Shown in pieces: positions 1 through 9,220 of a stretch of DNA of 64,000 nucleotides. Source of the stretch: UBA2336 sp036787955 (lineage in GTDB: Bacteria > Bacteroidota > Bacteroidia > Cytophagales > Cyclobacteriaceae); contig DAIQOI010000006.1 in assembly GCA_036787955.1 (NCBI GenBank), positions 121,044-185,043 of the forward strand. Reading direction: 5' to 3'. The notes beneath the pieces are model-generated. The model was given only the letters and a program-made list of their open reading frames with translations, had not been told where the DNA came from and did no database searches. Numbering within the stretch: position 1 is the stretch's first letter; each line of letters begins with the position of its first letter. The position numbers were made by a program, and so were the translations under genes.

Positions 1-528
1 GTATTGCAACACGGTGAGACGCTGGCGACCAGAACTTTAATCTGGACGGCCGGAGTAAAGGCCAATCCCGTGCCGGGTCTTTCGTCCTCCTGCCTGTTGC
101 CCTCAGGGCGTATCCGGGTCGATGCATTCAACCGGGTTGTTGGCTATGACAACATTTTTGCCATTGGCGATGTGGCGGCCATGGAAGGAGATCCTGTCTG
201 GCGAAACGGCCATCCGATGATGGCCCCGCCCGCTATGCAGCAAGGCCGCTGGCTGGCCAGAAATTTCAAAAGACTGGCTGCCGGAAAAAAACCTTTACCG
301 TTTCGCTATTTCGACAAGGGAAGCATGGCAACTGTAGGACGAAACAAGGCAGTAGTCGATTTGCGCGGGATGCGTTTTCAGGGATTCTTTGCCTGGTACG
401 TTTGGATGTTTGTACATCTGATGTACCTGATTGGCTTCCGCAATAAAATATTTGTCTTTATCAGCTGGCTGTGGAGCTATTTCAGCTACGACAAAAGCAA
501 CCGGCTGATCATTGGCAAACCGAAGTAA
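1..528 (+). CDS. ndh: Type II NADH:quinone oxidoreductase (NDH-2), C-terminal part
   Basis: The reading frame is open at the window edge, so only the last ~175 residues are seen. A FAD-binding signature (NIFAIGDVAAM, about residues 50-60 of the visible part) is followed by MMAPPAMQQGRWLARN, a pattern shared by NDH-2 enzymes. The C-terminus has a Trp/Phe/Tyr-rich amphipathic stretch (FFAWYVWMFVHLMYLIGF) that in this family anchors the protein to the inner face of the cytoplasmic membrane. NDH-2 moves electrons from NADH to quinone without pumping protons, and would feed the quinol oxidase pathway encoded at 26-43 kb. The N-terminal NADH-binding part lies outside the window. Start unknown. Confidence 0.9.
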   Translation, partial: VLQHGETLATRTLIWTAGVKANPVPGLSSSCLLPSGRIRVDAFNRVVGYDNIFAIGDVAAMEGDPVWRNGHPMMAPPAMQQGRWLARNFKRLAAGKKPLPFRYFDKGSMATVGRNKAVVDLRGMRFQGFFAWYVWMFVHLMYLIGFRNKIFVFISWLWSYFSYDKSNRLIIGKPK

Positions 529-561
529 TTTTTCCATAAAGTTTTTACCTTAGCCCCACAC

Positions 562-2532
562 ATGACCTCTTCAGAATCCAGCAGCTACAGCAAGTATTCC
601 ATCCCCTTATCGGCTGCCGGTGTACTCATTTCGCTGGGCATCATATATGGCGATATCGGCACTTCACCCTTGTATGTGTTCAAAGCCATTGCAGGGGATA
701 ACGTAATTTCCAAAGAGCTGATCTACGGCGGATTATCCTGTGTGTTCTGGACGCTCACACTCATTACTTCATTTAAATACGTGTACCTGGCACTGAATGC
801 CGACAATAAAGGTGAAGGAGGTATCTTCGCCCTGTATGCGCTGGTGCGCAGGTACAAAGCTTCGTGGGTAGTATATCCGGCCATTATTGGATGTGCCACG
901 CTCATCTCTGACGGATTTATCACGCCAGCCATCAGCGTCTCTTCTGCTGTAGAAGGTTTACGGTACTACAATCCCGATATACCGACCGTTCAGATTGTTA
1001 TTGTCATCCTTATCGCCCTATTTGTATTTCAACAGTTTGGTACGGGGGTGGTGGGCTCAACCTTCGGTCCGGTAATGCTGCTGTGGTTCATTACCATCGG
1101 CACACTGGGTGCTTTACAAATCGTACAGCACCCGGAAGTAATTGAGGCCGTGAATCCCTGGTATGCCATCAACCTGTTAACCCAGTATCCCGGCGGCTTT
1201 TGGATACTGGGAGCCGTATTCCTGTGTACCACCGGTGCGGAAGCGTTGTACTCTGATCTGGGCCATGTGGGCAAAGGCAATATCAGGGTTGGTTGGAGTT
1301 TTGTTAAACTAGCGTTATTACTCAACTATTTCGGTCAGGCGGCCTGGCTGATGACTCAGAAGGGTGCAACATTGGGCAACCGCATCCCATTCTATTCCAT
1401 TATGCCCGAATGGTTTCTGCCTTTCGGCATCATCATCGCCACCCTGGCAGCCATCATCGCAAGTCAGGCGTTGATCAGTGGTACTTTTACGTTGGTAAAT
1501 GAGGCCATGAAACTGAAACTGTGGCCGATGACGCGCGTGCGTTATCCGGCGCAGACCAAAGGACAGATTTATATTCCTTCCATTAACTGGATACTTATGA
1601 TAGGCTGTATTTTCATGGTGCTTTACTTCCGCGAATCAACAGCCATGGAAGGAGCCTATGGGTTGGCTATTACCATCGACATGCTGATGACTTCATCGTT
1701 GCTGGTTTATTACTTTTCCTTATCCAAAAAATCAACACTCCGGTCGGCCGCGCTGGGCATCATTTTCTTTTCCCTCGAGGGCATGTTTCTCGTTTCCAAT
1801 CTCGACAAATTCGCACATGGAGGTTTTGTAACTTTTATTATTGCAGGATTCCTTTTCATCATTCTATACGTCCAGCTGCGCGCCCGTAAACTTCGTACAC
1901 GCCATATTGAGTTCGTTGACCTGAAGCATTACGTAGAGATGATTAAAGACCTCCAGGCCGACACAACGGTTCCGAAAGAAGCAACACACCTGGTGTACCT
2001 GGCCGTGGCCGACAGCAAGCGATACATCGACTCAAACATTATCTATTCCATTTTCCGCAAGCGGCCCAAGCGTGCCGATGTGTACTGGTTTATTCACATT
2101 GATACAGTCGACAGCCCCTTTACAAGTAAGTACGCCGTTGATACCATCATACCGCGAAAATGTTTCTTCGTTCGGATTAAACTGGGTTTCAAAGCCGACC
2201 ACCGGCTAAATCTTCTGTTTAACAAAATTATTCACGAAATGGCCGATGCAGGCGAAGTAGACCTGATAAGTCCCTACCCTTCTTTGCACAAATACAGCCA
2301 GATGGCCGACTTTAAATATATTATTATTCAGTCGTGGGCCTCGGCCGACAGCGAGATTTCGAATTTTGAGCGTATGATTATACAAGGCTATCGGTTGCTG
2401 AAAAAATTCAGCCTCTCCACCGAAGAGCACTACGGCATCGAAGCGGCCAATCTGGAAATTGAAAAAGCCCCCATACAGGTAGGACCTCCCGCCAAGGTTA
2501 AAATCAAGCGCGACCGCGATGATGAACGCTGA
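562..2532 (+). CDS. kup: Kup-type potassium uptake protein
   Basis: A 656-residue membrane protein with the Kup/HAK signature GDIGTSPLYVF at residues 30-40. About twelve hydrophobic segments follow up to residue ~435, then a hydrophilic cytoplasmic C-terminal domain (~435-656) ending in a basic tail. Length and two-part layout match the KUP family, which imports K+ with H+. It starts 33 bp after the ndh stop in the same direction, so it may be co-transcribed. The ATG at 562 has no evident Shine-Dalgarno sequence, as is common in Bacteroidota. Family assignment is firm; affinity and regulation cannot be read from sequence. Confidence 0.93.
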   Translation: MTSSESSSYSKYSIPLSAAGVLISLGIIYGDIGTSPLYVFKAIAGDNVISKELIYGGLSCVFWTLTLITSFKYVYLALNADNKGEGGIFALYALVRRYKASWVVYPAIIGCATLISDGFITPAISVSSAVEGLRYYNPDIPTVQIVIVILIALFVFQQFGTGVVGSTFGPVMLLWFITIGTLGALQIVQHPEVIEAVNPWYAINLLTQYPGGFWILGAVFLCTTGAEALYSDLGHVGKGNIRVGWSFVKLALLLNYFGQAAWLMTQKGATLGNRIPFYSIMPEWFLPFGIIIATLAAIIASQALISGTFTLVNEAMKLKLWPMTRVRYPAQTKGQIYIPSINWILMIGCIFMVLYFRESTAMEGAYGLAITIDMLMTSSLLVYYFSLSKKSTLRSAALGIIFFSLEGMFLVSNLDKFAHGGFVTFIIAGFLFIILYVQLRARKLRTRHIEFVDLKHYVEMIKDLQADTTVPKEATHLVYLAVADSKRYIDSNIIYSIFRKRPKRADVYWFIHIDTVDSPFTSKYAVDTIIPRKCFFVRIKLGFKADHRLNLLFNKIIHEMADAGEVDLISPYPSLHKYSQMADFKYIIIQSWASADSEISNFERMIIQGYRLLKKFSLSTEEHYGIEAANLEIEKAPIQVGPPAKVKIKRDRDDER

Positions 2533-2623
2533 ACAGGTTGCGTATCTTTTTTTCGGACATGACTTTTATCACAGAAGAGAGCCGTAATCTTTCCTACCTT
2601 TATCAGGATAAAAGCATTTAAAT

Positions 2624-3103
2624 ATGAGCACATTAAACCACATCGGACTGGATGCCGGTAAAAGCACGGAACTAGCTGAGCTGCTCAACAAACTGCTCGC
2701 CAACTATTCCGTATTCTACCAGAATGTGCGCGGCTACCATTGGAACATCCGCGGTGAAAAGTTTTTTGAACTGCACGCGAAATTCGAGGAGCTGTACAAC
2801 GACCTGTTTATGAAAATTGATGAAGTAGCCGAACGCATCCTTACCTTGGGCCAGGCACCCAACCACAAATTCTCCGATTACCTGAGTGAATCGGCCGTGA
2901 AGGAAAGTCGTGAAGTGCATGATGGTTTTAAAGCGGTAGAAGAAATCCTGAAAGCTTTTCAGGAGATACTCAGGCAGCAGCGGCACATTCTTAACCTGTC
3001 GGCAGAAATCGGTGATGAAGGCACCAACGCATTAATGAGCGATTATATCCGGCAGCAGGAAAAACTGGTGTGGATGTATTCGGCCTACCTGAACAAAAGC
3101 TGA
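2624..3103 (+). CDS. dps: Dps-family ferritin-like DNA-protection protein
   Basis: A 159-residue four-helix protein of normal Dps length. The ferroxidase residues are all visible with the family spacing: H39 (YHWNIRG), H51, D66 and E70, that is 12, 15 and 4 residues apart as in E. coli Dps. It would assemble as a dodecamer that oxidises Fe(II) with peroxide and shields DNA. The N-terminus is short and has few lysines, so direct DNA binding is uncertain. The upstream 91 bp contain TACCTTTA at 2595-2602, one mismatch from the Bacteroidota -7 consensus, but no good -33 box at the right spacing. It converges tail to tail with the nuclease gene at 3105. Confidence 0.93.
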   Translation: MSTLNHIGLDAGKSTELAELLNKLLANYSVFYQNVRGYHWNIRGEKFFELHAKFEELYNDLFMKIDEVAERILTLGQAPNHKFSDYLSESAVKESREVHDGFKAVEEILKAFQEILRQQRHILNLSAEIGDEGTNALMSDYIRQQEKLVWMYSAYLNKS

Positions 3104-3104
3104 T

Positions 3105-5906
3105 TCACCGGTGGCAAATCTGTTTGTATGCGCAATACTTGCAGGTTTCTAAGTTGGCTGTCTGCGAAAAAGGAATATCGCGGTTAAACAATTCGCCCAC
3201 CATCTCTTTCAGCCGGGCTTCGAATTCATCCAGCATCGGGCGCACGTCACCTGCCAGCCCGAAATCAAAATTTTCACCAAAAATCTGCTTTCTGCCCATA
3301 ATACCCGGCACTATACGATGTGCCCCATGGCCGGTGTAACTGCGCGCAAACAACAAGGCATAGAGCAATACCTGAAATTCGGCTTTTCCCTGGTGGCGGT
3401 CTCGTGCAAAGAGTTCTTCGAGACTTTTAAATTTCAACTCGTCCCTACCTGTTTTGTAATCGATTATCCGCACCGTATCATTCTTTTGATCAATGCGGTC
3501 AATCTTTCCGCCAACTTCGGCCTCCAGGTTGGTGTGAGGTACTTTAAACCGGTAACGGAAATCGCCCCGCTCCGTTCCCAGTATTTCAAAGGGAGCATAA
3601 TCGCGATCAAGCTCAATAACCCTCTGCGCAAACCGGTTAATCACTTCCATCAAAATCAGCTGGCTGCCTTCGTATACAACCGCACCGGCAGCTGCCAGGC
3701 CGTAAGCCTTACGAAAAGCTTCATCAAGGGCTGCCCGCAGGCGACTGTCCGACTCCTTTAGATCTTCCGGTTCAACCAGGTTACTTCCCTTTTTTTCTGC
3801 CAGGCCCTTGTAAAAAAGCTCCATGGTATCGTGCAGCACGGTACCCGAAAGGCGGGCATCTATATCCTCTTCTATCTTGGCAGCTTCGCGTATGCCCAGT
3901 ACATACCTGAAATAAAACTGCAGCCGACATGCCAGATAGGAAAACAGAGCGGTAGGAGTCAGGCCCTGGCCTTTCCAGTTGCCATTATGCCGTTCCATGA
4001 GTTGTTGCCACACTTCATCTGTTTTTTCAATACTGACCGGATAGACAGGATGAGGCTGAAGAGGATTGGTAACGATGACCGGCTGCGGCCGAACCGCTGA
4101 TTCCAGCAACAGTTGTTGCAGGAAGCGGCTCATCTCGCCACGCCCCAGCTCGTCCGGCTCTGTGGTATACAACATGGTAACATGCGATGCACGCTGCATG
4201 AGCCGGTAAAACAAATATGCCGATATCGCCTCATCATGACCCGCTACCGGCAAACCGTAAGCTTTGCGCAACGAATAAGGCAGGTACGAACCGCTGTTTC
4301 TGAAAGGCGGAAGGGCACCTTCATTCACAGACAGTATGAACACATATTTAAAATCAAGATTGCGGGTTTCGAGCATCCCAATAACCGGAAGCCCCTGCAA
4401 TGGCTCACCGGCAAAAGGGATACGGGTTTCGTTGATGAGCTGGCGGAAAATGAGCATAAAAGCATCCCATGAAGTAAATACTTCAGGAATTTCCACCAGT
4501 TCGAGCAACAGCCTCCGGGTCTGGGCGATATACTCACGGTCCAGTTGGCTGATCACATCCTGGCCAGCCAGCATTTGCAGTGTTTCGGACAAATAGCCGA
4601 CAATCTCATCCGGCTGCACCGGACGGAAAATCTGTTGAATGATTGCAGAAGAACCGCGAAAGACACTTGCAGAAAGCCGGATGCAGTTATTTCTGGTAAT
4701 TTCTTTTATAAAACCACGCTGTTCATCTGCACAGATGGCGCGCAAATAGGGATGCGACAATAACGCCAGCACCTGTTTAGTACCAAAGGTTTCTTTGCTA
4801 TAGTGGGTATGCAGGCTTGCAATCTGTTCAACCAGCGAGACAACCGGTGTAAGTCGCAACGGATAGCTGACCGAAACATTAAGTTTCTTCACCTGATCGG
4901 AGATGGCATGCAACACCGGCAGCAACAATTTTTCATCGGGCAGTACAATCACGGCATCATCGGGATGCATACCATTTTGAAGGGCTTCGTGTAAAGCCTG
5001 CGCAAGGATTTTGGCTTGCCCGGTTGCCTGAGGAGCGCCAAATATTTTCAATTGCTTTGGCCTGCGGAAATGGGCGGGCACATCGGCAGGAAACGTGCGT
5101 GCCAGCACGGGATGGGCTTTGTATGTTCTGAAGAACAAACCCGCTTCCTGCCATTCCGAATGCACATAATATTCGTCAATATCCCAGAATATCAGGGCAT
5201 TCCATTGGGTTATAGCATGGGTTATGATCTTTTCCTGTGCCGTTGTAAGGGCATTAAAGCCAACGAAAACAAGTTGTCGTGCTGGTGGTTGAAACGTGTG
5301 GATACGTTCTGCCACGTCGCGGTACAGGCGACCTTCATAGGTAAGGTGTTCATTCCTAAGGTTTTCCTGAAAGGCGTGATAAACGGCTGAAAGATGCCTC
5401 CATAGTTCAATAAAACGGGTGCGGTGGGCAGTGTGCGAGTCCGCAAAACCCGACCAGAAATTATTCAGAAACTTTTTCTGCTCATCGGTGAGATAATCAA
5501 AAGCGGCATCGAGCTCCTTTTGGTTCGATAAATCCTTAAAGATATGATCGGGATTAACCAGGTGTTTATCAATTTCATCAAAATCGCGCAGCAGCATGCT
5601 GCCCCAGTAATAGAACGAATCGAATGGCTCATCCCAGCCGGTTACTTTTACATACGCCTTATACAACCGGTACACCAGTTGCAGCCGTTCAGGTATCCGG
5701 GCCTGCACCAGGCCGGCAATGAAATCTTCCAGGGTGAGCAGCTCCGGCCCAAAGACAGGCTTGGTGAAAAAACCAGATAAATGTTTTCGAAAATAAAGCG
5801 CGCTGCGCCGGTTTGGAAACACAATCGTAAAGGCATCTGGATTTTTTCCTTGCTTCAGCAGCGCTTCAGCTACCTCGTGCAGAAAAGGTGCCGTATGGTT
5901 TTCCAT
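3105..5906 (-). CDS. AddB-like PD-(D/E)XK nuclease subunit
   Basis: A 933-residue protein, the partner of the helicase-nuclease just upstream (1 bp between the genes). The C-terminal ~300 residues carry a RecB/AddB-type nuclease: GKIDRID followed by RIIDYKTGRDE supplies the D...DxK catalytic core. A cysteine in YLACRLQFYFRY plus a terminal C-x2-C-x5-C (CKYCAYKQIC) form the four-cysteine iron-sulphur site typical of AddB nucleases. The N-terminal helicase-like half lacks a recognisable Walker A motif, so ATP-driven movement should come from the partner. Likely role: double-strand break end processing for recombination. Annotated in Bacteroidota simply as PD-(D/E)XK nuclease family protein; exact equivalence to AddB is inference. 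Confidence 0.85.
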   Translation of the reverse strand: MENHTAPFLHEVAEALLKQGKNPDAFTIVFPNRRSALYFRKHLSGFFTKPVFGPELLTLEDFIAGLVQARIPERLQLVYRLYKAYVKVTGWDEPFDSFYYWGSMLLRDFDEIDKHLVNPDHIFKDLSNQKELDAAFDYLTDEQKKFLNNFWSGFADSHTAHRTRFIELWRHLSAVYHAFQENLRNEHLTYEGRLYRDVAERIHTFQPPARQLVFVGFNALTTAQEKIITHAITQWNALIFWDIDEYYVHSEWQEAGLFFRTYKAHPVLARTFPADVPAHFRRPKQLKIFGAPQATGQAKILAQALHEALQNGMHPDDAVIVLPDEKLLLPVLHAISDQVKKLNVSVSYPLRLTPVVSLVEQIASLHTHYSKETFGTKQVLALLSHPYLRAICADEQRGFIKEITRNNCIRLSASVFRGSSAIIQQIFRPVQPDEIVGYLSETLQMLAGQDVISQLDREYIAQTRRLLLELVEIPEVFTSWDAFMLIFRQLINETRIPFAGEPLQGLPVIGMLETRNLDFKYVFILSVNEGALPPFRNSGSYLPYSLRKAYGLPVAGHDEAISAYLFYRLMQRASHVTMLYTTEPDELGRGEMSRFLQQLLLESAVRPQPVIVTNPLQPHPVYPVSIEKTDEVWQQLMERHNGNWKGQGLTPTALFSYLACRLQFYFRYVLGIREAAKIEEDIDARLSGTVLHDTMELFYKGLAEKKGSNLVEPEDLKESDSRLRAALDEAFRKAYGLAAAGAVVYEGSQLILMEVINRFAQRVIELDRDYAPFEILGTERGDFRYRFKVPHTNLEAEVGGKIDRIDQKNDTVRIIDYKTGRDELKFKSLEELFARDRHQGKAEFQVLLYALLFARSYTGHGAHRIVPGIMGRKQIFGENFDFGLAGDVRPMLDEFEARLKEMVGELFNRDIPFSQTANLETCKYCAYKQICHR

Positions 5907-5907
5907 C

Positions 5908-8900
5908 TTAAAAGCCCAGTGAAAGTTGATTGCCTTTGCCTTTCCTCTCCGTTGAAGGGAGCTTTACTTCCATATAGGTACCCGATTGGGTATAGAACAC
6001 ATACCCGCTTACCTGTACTTTACCCATGTCCAGCAGCAGTTGCATGTATTCGCGTACCTGTGCCTCATCGAAAGCAGGGTTGGGATTTCCGGTTTTAAAG
6101 TCAATAACAAGCGCTCTATTGTCCTGCAACAACAACCGGTCAATCCGCCTGTACTCCCCATCGGGTGCCAGCACGGGCACTTCGGTACGCACCTCCCACG
6201 AGCGGTCGAACCATGAGGCCACCAAGCTTTGGCCGAACCACTGTTTTATTTGCACCTCCAGTTGTTCCGCTTCCTGTCGGGTTAGTCTGCCTTCATCTAC
6301 CAGGCGCCTCATCAGTTGGGGCAACTCATCGGCATAGCGCAGCAGGGAGAGGATGCCGTGCAAACGAATACCCGACTCGCGCAGCATTCCTGCTTCGGGC
6401 GGTGAGGCCGAACGGATTACCAGCCGTTGCCGCCATAAAAAGGTAGCGTATTTCGGCAGGCCGTCTTGTTTTGTTGTCCTTGCAACCGGTTGTGTATCCG
6501 GCAAAACACCCCAGGTTCGTTTATCACCCGTCCCTGCCAAATCAGGATGCTGATCCAACACTTTTATCAGCACCTTATTAACACTGTTGATATTCTCGGC
6601 ATCTTCTTTGGTTTTGGTGTTCTCAGGGTGCGGTGCCATGATGAAAAGTCCATACTCAGCCCGTGTAAATGCCACATACATAATGTTAAGGTTATCCAGA
6701 TAAAAGAGGGTTCGTTCGGCCTCGTAATCTTTTTTAAAGCAACTCTCCTGCAGGCTTCTGCTGTATTGCACGGGAAAGACACCCAGCGCGTCAAAGGGTT
6801 TGGTATCTGTTCGTACCCACAGCACATGTTCATTAACCTGGTCCAGGCTCCAGCTGCAGTAGGGTATAATGACATATTTAAACTGAAGCCCTTTTGACTT
6901 GTGGATGGTAAGCAATTGTATGGCATTGCTTTCGGATGCCGATTTGATGGTGGCTTTTTCGGTATCGCACACTTCATCCCACCAGTTTAAAAAAGCGCCT
7001 AACTCGTTTTGTTCGCGACTGGCAAAGTTGAGTACCAGGTCCTGAAAAGCCTGCATATAAGCTATCTCCCCCACCTGATCGGTTAGTTTAAAAATTCCGA
7101 TTAATGTTTCGGTAAGTTCATACAGGGGCAGTCCACGCAGGTAGCCTTCCTGGCGCACAAATGCCTCGGGAAGCATCTTTTTGAATTTCTTTTCATAGGT
7201 TACCTGCATCACATGGGCCAACGGCTTCCCGGCATGAATGCGGTTATATTCAAATGCCAGCCCCGCCCGTGCCAGGTGGTCATCCGGGTTGTACAGGTAA
7301 CGCATGGCATGCAGCAGCAAATTAACCGTTGCGGCATTATCAATGCGCAATGAGTCGTTGGAAACTACCTCATATCGAACACCGGGTTTGGCCTTTCCGG
7401 AATACTGGTAGTTTACCAGATGTGAAATAATTTCCTGTCCTTCTTTATTAGTGCGTACCAATATAGCAAGGTCGCCGGGTGGTACACCTCTTTGCTGCAG
7501 TTCTTCAATAACACTGCAGAGTTTGCTTTTAGCCTCCTCCTTCCAGTCATTGCTTCTCGACTTAGCCGGAACAAGTTCAATCTGCACATACCCCTCTTCT
7601 TCGCGCTGCTGGTGTTGTGCAACGTCATGAAAAGCTTCTGCCGGAATAGCCGCACCGGTTAAGCTGCTTATCAAGCGCGAAGCTGCCTGAAAGAAGGCAT
7701 TGTTAAATGCAACAACCTGTCGTGCGCTGCGGTAATTGGTATCAAGCGGCTCGGTTTTAACCCGTTCTTTTCCCACCTGTTTCACCAGTTCTTCGTGCAA
7801 CAACTTCAGATCGCCACCCCGCCAGCGGTAAATGGCCTGTTTCACATCGCCCACCACCATGCTTTCATAGCCCTGGTCCAGGCTGTTGATTACCAACGGA
7901 CGCAGGTTATTCCACTGCAAGCCCGATGTATCCTGAAATTCATCAATCAAAAAATGGCGATAAAAGGAACCAACCTTTTCGTAGATAAAAGGAGTTTCGC
8001 TTTCGCTGATGATACTTTGCAGGAACGCCGGTGCTTCGGCCAGCAGCATGGCGCGGTGCTGATCGCGGTAATCCCGCAGCTTGCGGATTAAATCCTGCGT
8101 AAGGCCAAAAAGATAAAGGTTTTGTAATACTACCTCTGCTGTGAGCGCTTTGGCATAGTGCTGATCGCGATAGTCAAGTATGCGCTGAAGAAGCGCTATT
8201 CCTTTGGATTCAGCAAATTTTTGTATAATCTCTTTGTTCCCCGATTCCCTGGCAGGCCAATTATTAGCAGCCTGAAAATCTCTTCGGGCCCTAACACCAA
8301 CTTCTTTTTCAGTGATATCGTAAACGCTCTTCAGTCCGGCTATTTTTTTTAACCAGCCAAATACCGAGCCCGAATTGCCATATTTGAAATCGCTCGCTTC
8401 CAGTCTGTTTTCTTCAAACCACCTTACTGCTTCGGCTGCAAATCCTCGGAGGGTGTTTAGAAAGCGGAAGCGAATCTCATTTAACTCATCACGAATTAAC
8501 TTTAACTTTTCCGAATCAAAAGTTATCAACTGTCCCTCCACCAGTTTAAATTCTTCATTAAGCAAAAGGCCGGCAAACTTTTTCAGATCGGCCCGGATAT
8601 CGAGTTTCTGTTCATTTTCAAGAGCGTGTAATGTGAATTCAACCAGCCAGCGGGTAAGTTGTTCATTGCGGCCTGCTTCGTCCAGCAGTTCACCCACCAC
8701 TTCGTCCAGCACTTCGTTGTTATCTACAACCAGCCGGTAGTCGCCTGCCAATCCGGCCTCGCGGGTAAATGCACGTATTACGCGTTGAAAAAAAGCATCG
8801 ATGGTGCTGATAGAAAAGTCGTTGTAGCGGTGCAGGATAAGCCGCAAAACCTCTTCGCTATGTTCACTGAAGGCGCGTTCATCACAACCCAGTAAACTCC

Positions 8901-9123
8901 GCATTTCGTCGGAGAGGTCGTTTTTAATACCCCGCGAAAACTCATCCAGGTATCTGACGATGCGATTTTTCATTTCCTGTGTGGCCTTGTTGGTAAAGGT
9001 TACCGCCAGTATATGGCGGAAGTAATCGGAGCGGTAGCGCAAGGCCAGCATCAGGTACACTTTGGCCAGGGTGCGGGTTTTACCCGAACCTGCCGAACTG
9101 CGGTATATGGTCAGGTAACTCAC
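5908..9123 (-). CDS. AddA-like UvrD-family helicase-nuclease
   Basis: A 1071-residue superfamily 1 helicase with a C-terminal nuclease. Walker A is at residues 9-16 (SSAGSGKT), followed by AVTFTNKATQEMKNRI, a DEFQDTS motif II and GDVKQAIYRWRGGD motif III. Near the end of the helicase region come IHKSKGLQF and VAFTRAE. The C-terminal RecB-like nuclease has IDRLLLQ...VIDFKTGNP. Architecture and length match AddA/RecB-type exonuclease V subunits, which resect double-strand breaks together with the AddB-like protein encoded next. It is the first gene of a two-gene minus-strand operon that diverges from the patatin gene across 97 bp. Confidence 0.9.
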   Translation of the reverse strand: MSYLTIYRSSAGSGKTRTLAKVYLMLALRYRSDYFRHILAVTFTNKATQEMKNRIVRYLDEFSRGIKNDLSDEMRSLLGCDERAFSEHSEEVLRLILHRYNDFSISTIDAFFQRVIRAFTREAGLAGDYRLVVDNNEVLDEVVGELLDEAGRNEQLTRWLVEFTLHALENEQKLDIRADLKKFAGLLLNEEFKLVEGQLITFDSEKLKLIRDELNEIRFRFLNTLRGFAAEAVRWFEENRLEASDFKYGNSGSVFGWLKKIAGLKSVYDITEKEVGVRARRDFQAANNWPARESGNKEIIQKFAESKGIALLQRILDYRDQHYAKALTAEVVLQNLYLFGLTQDLIRKLRDYRDQHRAMLLAEAPAFLQSIISESETPFIYEKVGSFYRHFLIDEFQDTSGLQWNNLRPLVINSLDQGYESMVVGDVKQAIYRWRGGDLKLLHEELVKQVGKERVKTEPLDTNYRSARQVVAFNNAFFQAASRLISSLTGAAIPAEAFHDVAQHQQREEEGYVQIELVPAKSRSNDWKEEAKSKLCSVIEELQQRGVPPGDLAILVRTNKEGQEIISHLVNYQYSGKAKPGVRYEVVSNDSLRIDNAATVNLLLHAMRYLYNPDDHLARAGLAFEYNRIHAGKPLAHVMQVTYEKKFKKMLPEAFVRQEGYLRGLPLYELTETLIGIFKLTDQVGEIAYMQAFQDLVLNFASREQNELGAFLNWWDEVCDTEKATIKSASESNAIQLLTIHKSKGLQFKYVIIPYCSWSLDQVNEHVLWVRTDTKPFDALGVFPVQYSRSLQESCFKKDYEAERTLFYLDNLNIMYVAFTRAEYGLFIMAPHPENTKTKEDAENINSVNKVLIKVLDQHPDLAGTGDKRTWGVLPDTQPVARTTKQDGLPKYATFLWRQRLVIRSASPPEAGMLRESGIRLHGILSLLRYADELPQLMRRLVDEGRLTRQEAEQLEVQIKQWFGQSLVASWFDRSWEVRTEVPVLAPDGEYRRIDRLLLQDNRALVIDFKTGNPNPAFDEAQVREYMQLLLDMGKVQVSGYVFYTQSGTYMEVKLPSTERKGKGNQLSLGF

Positions 9124-9220
9124 AACGTAAAATCAGGTGGTAAATAAGCAAAAACCCACTGACAATTTTTGACGTTTTTCACGACTGAAATAAAATTGTT
9201 CTATATTTTAGGAATAATTT

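Noticed and set aside
6026..6446. Plus-strand frames of ~100 residues inside the AddA-like gene
   Set aside because: Low-complexity compositions (Ser/Pro/Arg rich) with no domain; they lie wholly inside a well supported gene.
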